A stretch of 21,674 nucleotides of DNA from an uncultured Alphaproteobacteria bacterium (GTDB lineage: Bacteria; Pseudomonadota; Alphaproteobacteria; Thalassobaculales; Thalassobaculaceae): assembly GCA_938028645.1 (NCBI GenBank), contig CALIMD010000009.1, positions 1 through 21,674 of the forward strand. Direction: 5' to 3'. The notes under the pieces were generated by a model, which did no database searches, was not told the DNA's origin, and saw only the letters and a program-made list of their open reading frames with translations. Of the stretch, positions 15,686 to 21,674 are shown in pieces. Numbering within the stretch: position 1 is the first letter of the stretch; each line of letters starts with the position of its first letter. Both the position numbers and the translations under genes were made by a program.

Positions 15686-16825
15686 TTATTCTTTTGGATC
15701 AATGAAGACCTCAACCATCATGCCTGGTTTTAAAGCTTCTTGTTCCTGCTCCACGTCAATACGCACCCGAATTCGCTGCGTGATTTTTGTAAAAGTACCC
15801 GCTTCATTTAATTTTGGTAACAATGCAAACTGGCTCGTAGCGGCGTTGCCAATTAGCATAACCTTACCCACAAACTTTTTATCAGGAAAGGCGTCAACTT
15901 CGATCCGAACATGTCCGCCGGCAGCTATTCGGTTAATTTCAGTTTCCCGTATATTCGTCTCTATCCAAATCTTGTTCGGGTCATGCATAACCAATAAACG
16001 TTGACCTTTGGAGACAAATTCGCCCTTTTTAATCAATCGTCGGCCAACAACTCCGTCTATATCGGCTTTAATAATAAAATTATCGAGCTCCTCTTCTTGA
16101 ATTGCAATCTCAGCATCAATTTCAGTTAATTGGGCTCGCAGTTTACTAAGTTCTGCAACCTTAACTATTAATTCTGATTGATCTGCGACAGCCTCTTTAA
16201 GTGACGACTCTGCCGTTTTAATAATTGCGTTTGACTTTACAAGTTGTTGCTGTGCTTTAAAAAAATCAGCCTGAGAACGATCAAACCTAGACCTAGATAC
16301 CGCACCCTTTTTTATAAGCTTTTGAATGCGTTTCATTTCTTTTTGTAAAAAAGAGAATTCATGGATAAATATTTCTTTACTAACTCTAGCCTCAGCCAAT
16401 CTAGATCTTGCTCCCTCTATTCGCGAATCGAGCTGCGTTTTTACCATTATATGCTCTGCTTCGCTCCGTTTTAATTCAGCGAGTTGAGTCTGCCTTTCAG
16501 CTTTCTTTTTCGCCAATTTCAGTTGCATTACTCGATCATCTATTTTAGCTAGAAGTTGGCCTGCCGAAATCCGAGCCCCTTCATCGAAGAATACCCCGGT
16601 TACAACCCCACTTGCTTGACTGCTTATTGGCACAAGGTCTGCCATAACCCTAGCATCTGTCTCGTGCACATATAAAAAAGCACTCCGTCCCCAGTTTACT
16701 GCCCAGAGGATCATCGCACCAACCAATAATCCCAATAGAATAATTCTTATGATGGCAAAGAAGTTGCGGCCTTTGACTGCATCTTTCTCTTTTTCATCCT
16801 TATTATTTGGCGATACATGGTTCAT
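15686..16825 (-). CDS. emrA: HlyD-family membrane fusion protein, EmrA-type adaptor
   Basis: EmrA-type adaptor that links an inner-membrane MFS pump to an outer-membrane channel. A single N-terminal membrane helix (about residues 24-46, IIRIILLGLLVGAMILWAV) is followed by a biotinyl-lipoyl-like half-domain (ISSQASGVVTGVFFDEGARISAGQLLAKID), a long charged helical hairpin rich in Lys/Glu (about 100-215), the returning half (IKADIDGVVGRRLIKKGEFVSKGQRLLVM), and a beta-barrel domain ending in a KPGMMVEVFID motif. The frame extends to a GTG at 16843, but the ATG at 16825 (MNHVSPNN, 379 residues) has GGGG about six bases upstream. No outer-membrane factor gene is present nearby. Confidence 0.92.
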   Translation of the reverse strand: MNHVSPNNKDEKEKDAVKGRNFFAIIRIILLGLLVGAMILWAVNWGRSAFLYVHETDARVMADLVPISSQASGVVTGVFFDEGARISAGQLLAKIDDRVMQLKLAKKKAERQTQLAELKRSEAEHIMVKTQLDSRIEGARSRLAEARVSKEIFIHEFSFLQKEMKRIQKLIKKGAVSRSRFDRSQADFFKAQQQLVKSNAIIKTAESSLKEAVADQSELIVKVAELSKLRAQLTEIDAEIAIQEEELDNFIIKADIDGVVGRRLIKKGEFVSKGQRLLVMHDPNKIWIETNIRETEINRIAAGGHVRIEVDAFPDKKFVGKVMLIGNAATSQFALLPKLNEAGTFTKITQRIRVRIDVEQEQEALKPGMMVEVFIDPKE

Positions 16826-16957
16826 AAAAGGCCCCACCGTCACAGCGGCTTTTGCGAGAAAAGATGGATATCAAAAACTAGAATACATTTTAAAGACGGT
16901 CATATACCACTCTGTGCGAAGTTGAGCTGTTTGGACAACCCTTACTTTAAGAAATAA

Positions 16958-16975
16958 ACATATCTCAAGATATGT
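16958..16975. promoter_or_regulatory. Perfect 8+2+8 palindrome upstream of emrA (possible operator)
   Basis: ACATATCT-CA-AGATATGT is an exact inverted repeat, 133 bases upstream of the emrA ATG. On the minus strand its second arm begins TTGAGATATGTTT, identical to 8591-8603 in front of the DUF1330 gene. It could instead be part of the maoC 3' end, since it lies downstream of that gene too. Confidence 0.45.
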
Positions 16976-16995
16976 AGAATAATAAAATTTATTCT
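16976..16995 (-). terminator. AT-rich hairpin downstream of the MaoC-type gene (possible terminator)
   Basis: AGAATAA-N6-TTATTCT is an exact seven-base inverted repeat directly abutting the 8+2+8 palindrome, about 32 bases beyond the MaoC stop codon on the minus strand. It lacks G-C content and a long T tail, so termination is uncertain. Confidence 0.3.
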
Positions 16996-17026
16996 CAATT
17001 AAATTAAACCAAATACTATATTTTTC

Positions 17027-17476
17027 TTATTCACTACATTTCAAAATCCAAATGCTTTCCATAGTCATTACAATAGTTTTATTTTGGTTGAAGGTATCAA
17101 ATTTACACAAAGCATTACCAAACTTGGGTCTGGATGCCGACAGCTTTAAAGACAAAATATGCATCTTCGCTTTAATAGTGTCATTCGGTCTGACGGGGTA
17201 CAGCCATCGAAGTTTATTTATTCCATGCCCTCCAGAGCTCGTCGTTTGAAACCCGTTAGATTGCTGAATGAGCCGAAACGTTATGGCCGCCGTCATAAAA
17301 CCACTAGCAATTAGCCCACCAAAAATAGACTCCTCAGCCTCAGGTTTACTTACGTGAAACGGTTGTGGATCATAGCGCCACCCATAGTCGATGATTTCTG
17401 CCTCGGTTATTGTTTTGGATAGACTTTCAAAAGTGTCACCTACAGACAAATCGTCAAAAAAAATTGCTTTGTGCAT
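17027..17476 (-). CDS. MaoC-type (hot-dog fold) acyl-CoA hydratase-like protein
   Basis: The 149-residue protein matches the MaoC/R-specific enoyl-CoA hydratase family, which adds water to or removes it from CoA thioesters in the cytosol. The N-terminal FFDDLSVGDTFES strand, the catalytic stretch YDPQPFHV with Asp36 and His41, the following EESIFGGLIASGF helix, and GGHGINKLRWLYPVRPNDTI are characteristic. Length fits a single-domain hydratase. The ATG at 17476 has AGGA about ten bases upstream. It precedes emrA on the same strand by about 200 bases, with palindromes between, so it is likely a separate transcript. Substrate unknown; the accessory context suggests a role in breakdown of a ring-derived acyl-CoA. 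Confidence 0.85.
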   Translation of the reverse strand: MHKAIFFDDLSVGDTFESLSKTITEAEIIDYGWRYDPQPFHVSKPEAEESIFGGLIASGFMTAAITFRLIQQSNGFQTTSSGGHGINKLRWLYPVRPNDTIKAKMHILSLKLSASRPKFGNALCKFDTFNQNKTIVMTMESIWILKCSE

Positions 17477-17548
17477 CAGTATACATTCCTGTTAATCGCG
17501 CGAAAGTTCTAAGTCAATGGGCAGGTGTGATGATGCAAATAAATCCAC

Positions 17549-17734
17549 CTAAGGTGATTTAAATAAAGAGTTGGCGTCCAAAGAAACTTTTTTCTTGGCT
17601 ACTATCATATCCCTTACCCGCAGTATCTCCTTTTCCATCTTCTTTATATAGAGCTCCAAATCTTCTATATTCCAGTGGGTTAAATCCTTCAATTTAACCG
17701 GCCGTGTCTTCGGCTCTAAGTCATCTAAGTCCAT
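17549..17734 (-). CDS. DUF1192 small protein
   Basis: The 61-residue acidic-then-basic protein has the DUF1192 pattern: MDLDDLEPKTRP, then LTHWNIEDLELYIKKMEKEILRVRDMI, a predicted coiled helix, with a lysine-rich end. DUF1192 proteins are conserved in alphaproteobacteria and have no assigned function. GGAGG lies nine bases upstream of the ATG. It is divergent from trcR (DUF1013), with 174 bases between the starts, a pairing I recall from other alphaproteobacteria but could not check here. Confidence 0.85.
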   Translation of the reverse strand: MDLDDLEPKTRPVKLKDLTHWNIEDLELYIKKMEKEILRVRDMIVAKKKVSLDANSLFKSP

Positions 17735-17775
17735 GAATAGTGGCCTCCAAATTATTTACCCACGTAAAATAAAAT

Positions 17776-17790
17776 AATAACTCTGTTATT
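17776..17790. repeat. Inverted repeat AATAAC-TCT-GTTATT between DUF1192 and trcR
   Basis: Exact six-base arms with a three-base centre, five bases upstream of the predicted trcR -35. It could be an operator for either gene or chance in AT-rich DNA. Confidence 0.3.
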
Positions 17791-17795
17791 CCTAT

Positions 17796-17825
17796 TTGAT
17801 CCTCAACGTCTTTTAGATATATAAA
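17796..17825 (+). promoter_or_regulatory. Candidate trcR promoter
   Basis: TTGATC (17796-17801) is followed after 16 bases by TATATA (17818-17823), or after 18 by TATAAA (17820-17825). Transcription would start about 75 bases before the trcR ATG. Confidence 0.45.
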
Positions 17826-17908
17826 TACGCTTCATCTGAAATGCCAATAGTTTACGATAAAATTTGTTTCTTTCTGAATTAAGGCGAAAAAGTTCAACAG
17901 GAGATATC

Positions 17909-18475
17909 ATGACACAGCCATTGATGCCCAAAGCAACCGCTGTTTGGTTAATTGAAAATACAGCTCTTTCTTTCGAGCAAGTTGCTGATTTTTGCCAATT
18001 ACACTCACTCGAAGTTCAGGCTATTGCCGACGGTGAAGTGAGCATAGGCATGCAGGGCTTTGACCCGATAGCAAATGGCCAGTTAACCAGAGAAGAGATT
18101 GACAGGTGCTCTCAAGATCCTAATTTAAGGTTGGAAATGCAGAAAAGTGAATTGCCGAAACCCACGGTGAAAAGTAAGGGTCCAAAGTATGTGCCTATAT
18201 CGAAACGTGGCGACAAACCTGATGCGATTGCGTGGCTCGTAAAACACCATCCAGAATTGAAAGATTCCCAAATAAATAGGCTCGTTGGCACAACGAAAGA
18301 AACCATAAAGAAAGTACGAGATAGAACACACTGGAACTCTCAACAAATAACGGCGCGTCACCCCGTTTTACTTGGACTTTGCCAGCAGCAAGACCTTGAC
18401 AGAGCTATAGTAAAAGCTGGGGGGCAATTAGAGTCACCCGAAGCACAAATCGACTCAATATCGGAAATTCCATAG
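17909..18475 (+). CDS. trcR: TrcR-type cell-cycle transcriptional regulator (DUF1013)
   Basis: The 188-residue protein is of the DUF1013 family, named TrcR for its role as a transcriptional regulator of the alphaproteobacterial cell cycle. Visible features are MPKATAVWLIENTALSFEQVADFC, a helix-turn-helix-like start, a repeat-like second unit KPDAIAWLVKHHPELKDSQINRLVGTT with TIKKVRDRTHWN, and the RHPVLLGLCQQQDL tail. The frame is open from a TTG at 17864, but AGGAG sits five bases before the ATG at 17909, giving the family's usual start. The two similar helical units suggest a duplicated DNA-binding fold. Target genes cannot be read from this window. Confidence 0.88.
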   Translation: MTQPLMPKATAVWLIENTALSFEQVADFCQLHSLEVQAIADGEVSIGMQGFDPIANGQLTREEIDRCSQDPNLRLEMQKSELPKPTVKSKGPKYVPISKRGDKPDAIAWLVKHHPELKDSQINRLVGTTKETIKKVRDRTHWNSQQITARHPVLLGLCQQQDLDRAIVKAGGQLESPEAQIDSISEIP

Positions 18476-18513
18476 AAATAACCTTTAAAAATAAACCGAT
18501 GAATTGAGATATT

Positions 18514-19479
18514 CTAAGGATGGGTTCTTCGTTGTTCACGAGGGGTTATCTCGAAATATTCTTTGTAACATTTAGAAAAGTGACTAGCCGATACAAATCC
18601 GCACGCCAACGCCACTGTCAGTATAGACATGCTCGTCTGTTCCAATAACTGGTTGGCTCTTTTCAATCTAAGGTTAAGGTAATAACGAGTAGGCGTCATA
18701 TTCAGATGCCTTCGAAATAACCTCTCCAATTGTCTGGAAGAAATTCCCGCCCTCAACGCGAGTTCCGACTGACTAATTGGTTCTTCCAAATTATTTTCCA
18801 TATCCCCAATCGTTAATAATAATTTGGGATGAGTGAGACCAACTCTCGCATTTAAACCACTTCTTTGTGGGTCGTTTGGGCTCCTTATTTTATCATAGAT
18901 AAATTGCTCTGAAATATTTGCAACAATCTCTTCTCCAAGCTGTTTTCCAATGAGAAAGAGCATCATATCGAGCCCTGCCGTCCCACCTGAACAGGTTATT
19001 CTGTTCTTATCAAACTCGTAAATCTCGGCAGAAACTTCAATTTCAGGAAATGATTCTCTAAATGCTCCTAAATTCTCCCAATGAATAGTGCAACGATGTT
19101 CATTCAACAAACCCGCTTTGGCAAGAAGATAAGATCCGGTGCAAAGAGCACCAATAATCGCACCTGTTCTTGAAATCTTCCTCAAAAAAGAAAAAACACG
19201 CTCATTCTCATGCAAATGCACATTTATACCGGAAACCAAAAATACTGTTTTTACATTTTTCGCAGTTTCAATTGATTTATTAACTACAATTTCCGTCCCA
19301 TTGCTTGCTGTAACAGTATCTCCATCTATACTAATGAGTTCCCATTCATATATTTGTTTCCCCCTAACTCTATTAGCCAACCGAAGAGGTTCAATGGCTG
19401 AAGAAAAAGCCATCATTGAAAATTCATCAATCAATAAAAAATCTATCTTAAGAGGTATTTCGTTGGGGTCACTGAACAC
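18514..19479 (-). CDS. GlxA-family AraC-type transcriptional regulator
   Basis: This is a two-domain regulator. The N-terminal DJ-1/PfpI-like domain includes the nucleophile-elbow-like segment IIGALCTGSYLLAKAGLL (cysteine about residue 113) and TCSGGTAGLDMMLFLIG. The C-terminal AraC DNA-binding domain (about 235-317) shows LALRAGISSRQLERLFRRHL and ILTVALACGFVSASHFSKCYKEYF. Related proteins respond to carnitine, betaine or arginine, but the effector here is unknown. The open frame starts at a GTG at 19506; a GTG at 19479 has AAGGAG exactly eight bases upstream and is the better start (321 residues). It follows prpE by about 140 bases on the same strand and converges with trcR. No obvious target operon is adjacent. 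Confidence 0.9.
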   Translation of the reverse strand: MFSDPNEIPLKIDFLLIDEFSMMAFSSAIEPLRLANRVRGKQIYEWELISIDGDTVTASNGTEIVVNKSIETAKNVKTVFLVSGINVHLHENERVFSFLRKISRTGAIIGALCTGSYLLAKAGLLNEHRCTIHWENLGAFRESFPEIEVSAEIYEFDKNRITCSGGTAGLDMMLFLIGKQLGEEIVANISEQFIYDKIRSPNDPQRSGLNARVGLTHPKLLLTIGDMENNLEEPISQSELALRAGISSRQLERLFRRHLNMTPTRYYLNLRLKRANQLLEQTSMSILTVALACGFVSASHFSKCYKEYFEITPREQRRTHP

Positions 19480-19618
19480 CTCACCTACTCCTTTTGGGTT
19501 GCCCACAAGAATGTACGCTAATACAACCGTTTCGATTTTAAAGCATCAAAAAAATATTTTTAAAAGATGATAAGTTTTGAACTGAAATATTACTTTTCTT
19601 CTATAGCTATTAAAGCAA

Positions 19619-21499
19619 TTAAAATTTAGATAAAACATCCGCTATTTCATCTAAGATAGCAGGATCATCAATGGTAGCAGGGACGTCGAAAGGTTCCCCG
19701 TCTGCAATCAACTTAATAGTTCCGCGTAAGATTTTTCCAGAACGCGTTTTCGGCAATCTTTCGACAACCACCGCCGTTCTGAACGAGGCAACGGGACCAA
19801 TTTCCTCTCGAACCAACTTGATCACATCATTTACAATTTCTTGACCTGGTTTATGGACACCGTCCTTTAGCACCAAAAAACCCAATGGCACTTGCCCTTT
19901 CAAATTGTCTGCCACTCCCAGAACGGCACACTCTGCAACATCGGGGTGGCTTGCCAAAACCTGCTCTATACCACCTGTTGAAAGACGGTGTCCGGCCACG
20001 TTAATTATATCGTCCGTTCTAGACATGACATGAAGATAATTATCTTCATCTATTATTCCCGCATCTCCTGTTTGATAATAGCCAGGGTAATCTTCCATAT
20101 AACTTTCAATAAACCGTTGATCATTTTGCCACAAGGTCGAAAGTGCGCCAGGAGGAAGTGGTAGCTTGATAGATATGGCTCCAATTTCACCAGCTTTTAC
20201 AGGTTTACAAGACGAATCTAAAACCTCTATTTGCCAACTTGGCACAGCACATGTAGGGGACCCTGGTTTGACAGGAAGTTGCTCCAATCCAAGACAGTTC
20301 GATGCGATGGGCCAGCCGGTTTCAGTCTGCCACCAATGGTCAATAACCGGCACTTTTAATAATTTTTCGGTCCATCGGAGTGTGTCTGGATCACATCGCT
20401 CCCCAGCTAGAAATTGAGATCGCAAATACGACATGTCGTATTTTTTAATGAGATCACCGCTTGGGTCTTCTTTTTTGATTGCTCGCATTGCTGTAGGTGC
20501 AGTAAACATACACGACACCTTATGCTCCGACATTACCCTCCAAAATGCACCCGCATCCGGGGTCCCAACTGGTTTTCCCTCGTACAAGATCGAAGTACAA
20601 CCATGAAGTAACGGAGCATAAACGATATAAGAATGACCCACAACCCAACCAACATCGGAGGCAGCCCAGTAAACCTCGCCAGGATTCACATCAAATATAT
20701 TTTTCATCGACCATTTCAACGAGACTAAATGGCCTCCCGTCGGCCGCACAACCCCCTTGGGAACTCCTGTGGTGCCCGATGTGTACAGGATATATACAGG
20801 ATCTAGTGCACTTACCTCAACACAACCAACTGGATTGGATCCCTTATGAGCATCAAACCACTCTACATCTCTTTGATGATCAAGCTCTGCTTGCTCCATT
20901 TTTCTTTGAACGATAATGCATTTATCCGGTTGATGTTTTGCTAGCGCTAAAGCTCCGTTTAGTAATGGTTTATATGACACGACCCTACCCGGTTCTATGC
21001 CACAGGATGAGGATACAATTAGTTTTGGTTTTGCATCATCAATACGTTTGGCGAGTTCGTTAGATGCAAATCCTCCAAAAACAACTGAATGGATGGCACC
21101 TATTCTAGTGCACGCTAACATTGCGATAACAGTTTCGGGTATCATTGGCATATAAATTATTACTCTATCGCCATACGTTATTCCGTATTTCACCAAAACG
21201 CCGGCGAATGCGGAAACTCGCTCATAAAGATCGTTGTAGGATAGTATTTCTTTTGTTTCTGTTACAGGGCTATCGTAGATTATTGCGGCTTGTTCGCCCC
21301 GCCCAGCAGCCAAATGAACATCCAAAGCGTTATAGCAGGTATTAATTTTTCCTCCTGAAAACCATTTAGTAAAAGGAGAATTGTTATCATCTAAAACCCT
21401 ATCCCAACGTCTTTGCCAGACCAACTGTTCAGCGGCCTCACTCCAAAAGTCTTCGGGATGATTTTGCGCATATTTATAAGTCGTACGGTATAAGCCCAT
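19619..21499 (-). CDS. prpE: Propionyl-CoA synthetase
   Basis: This AMP-forming acyl-CoA synthetase activates propionate (and to a lesser degree acetate) through an acyl-adenylate. The 626-residue product begins MGLYRTTYKYAQNHPEDFW, typical of PrpE. It has the nucleotide-binding YTSGTTGVPKG (239-249), WWQTETGWP (389-397), the hinge region SRTDDIINVAGHRLSTGG (493-510) and TRSGKI with the catalytic, acetylation-controlled Lys589. The N-terminal segment and length favour PrpE over acetyl-CoA synthetase. The ATG at 21499 has AGAGG seven bases upstream. No prpB, prpC or methylmalonyl-CoA pathway genes are in view, so propionate use must depend on genes elsewhere. Confidence 0.95.
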   Translation of the reverse strand: MGLYRTTYKYAQNHPEDFWSEAAEQLVWQRRWDRVLDDNNSPFTKWFSGGKINTCYNALDVHLAAGRGEQAAIIYDSPVTETKEILSYNDLYERVSAFAGVLVKYGITYGDRVIIYMPMIPETVIAMLACTRIGAIHSVVFGGFASNELAKRIDDAKPKLIVSSSCGIEPGRVVSYKPLLNGALALAKHQPDKCIIVQRKMEQAELDHQRDVEWFDAHKGSNPVGCVEVSALDPVYILYTSGTTGVPKGVVRPTGGHLVSLKWSMKNIFDVNPGEVYWAASDVGWVVGHSYIVYAPLLHGCTSILYEGKPVGTPDAGAFWRVMSEHKVSCMFTAPTAMRAIKKEDPSGDLIKKYDMSYLRSQFLAGERCDPDTLRWTEKLLKVPVIDHWWQTETGWPIASNCLGLEQLPVKPGSPTCAVPSWQIEVLDSSCKPVKAGEIGAISIKLPLPPGALSTLWQNDQRFIESYMEDYPGYYQTGDAGIIDEDNYLHVMSRTDDIINVAGHRLSTGGIEQVLASHPDVAECAVLGVADNLKGQVPLGFLVLKDGVHKPGQEIVNDVIKLVREEIGPVASFRTAVVVERLPKTRSGKILRGTIKLIADGEPFDVPATIDDPAILDEIADVLSKF

Positions 21500-21674
21500 C
21501 GAAAAACCTCTCTATCAACTACACAAGATGCCAAACTTACGATTACGTGCAATAACCATTTGCATCAAGGCCTTAGGCCAATGTTTAGTATTGTTATCTG
21601 TTAATTCATTAAAACGCTACTCGGCCGAATAGATAGTTGACACCTTTTTGGAGAGAGAAGCCTCTAAAAACCTA
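21500..21674 (-). other. Upstream region of prpE, no gene seen
   Basis: The last 175 bases hold no convincing coding frame. On the plus strand TTGACA near 21638 lacks a good -10 within the window. A short GGCC-TTA-GGCC hairpin is present near 21570. The prpE promoter could not be assigned with confidence. Confidence 0.4.

Noticed and set aside
17546..17556. CACCTAAGGTG palindrome near the DUF1192 stop
   Set aside because: It overlaps the last codons and stop of the gene and leaves no realistic hairpin loop.
19550..19561. AAAAATATTTTT palindrome between prpE and the GlxA regulator
   Set aside because: Pure A-T and short, likely chance; could be a weak prpE terminator but there is no G-C stem.
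19139..19570. 143-residue open frame on the plus strand
   Set aside because: It is antisense to the GlxA regulator, whose two domains are unmistakable; no ribosome site.
20545..20916. 123-residue open frame on the plus strand
   Set aside because: It is antisense to prpE, shows no family signature, and its composition is a shadow of the real gene.

Overview
The window is a chromosomal segment of an AT-rich alphaproteobacterium. The evidence is the run purL-bolA-grxD, the small DUF1192 protein paired with a DUF1013/TrcR cell-cycle regulator, and an RpsD of the alphaproteobacterial type. Genus-level placement is not possible from the sequence alone. No rRNA, tRNA, insertion sequence, prophage gene or CRISPR array was seen, and no stretch longer than 300 bases lacks a gene.

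Left block (1-8411) is housekeeping. The 3' part of purL runs into bolA and the monothiol glutaredoxin grxD, followed by an unrecognised two-helix membrane protein. A bidirectional terminator separates these from rpsD on the minus strand, which has a clear sigma-70 promoter and a leader of about 95 nt. terC diverges from rpsD. The minus-strand genes nadE, cysS and trmJ follow one another with short gaps and look co-transcribed, ending at a terminator whose upstream arm lies inside trmJ.

Middle block (8580-17476) is accessory and the most interesting part. On the plus strand lie a DUF1330 protein, a DsbA-fold (2-hydroxychromene-2-carboxylate isomerase-like) protein, an MhpA-type FAD hydroxylase, a LigE-like glutathione S-transferase and a carboxymuconolactone-decarboxylase-fold protein. 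Minus-strand transport and accessory genes sit among them: an MFS exporter, an EmrA/EmrB-type two-part efflux pump and a MaoC-type hydratase. Read together, they suggest glutathione-linked oxidation or cleavage of an aromatic or other cyclic compound, coupled to export. The substrate is unknown. Palindromic elements upstream of the DUF1330 gene and upstream of emrA share a 13-nt core, which may mean a common regulator. A separate inverted repeat sits between the divergent GST and MFS genes.

Right block (17549-21674) returns to core and regulatory genes: DUF1192 and divergent trcR, a GlxA-family AraC regulator, and propionyl-CoA synthetase prpE. No methylcitrate-cycle genes are present in the window.

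Several start codons were moved from the longest open frame on the basis of Shine-Dalgarno position and family N-termini (rpsD, nadE, trmJ, CMD protein, emrA, trcR, GlxA regulator, two-helix protein).
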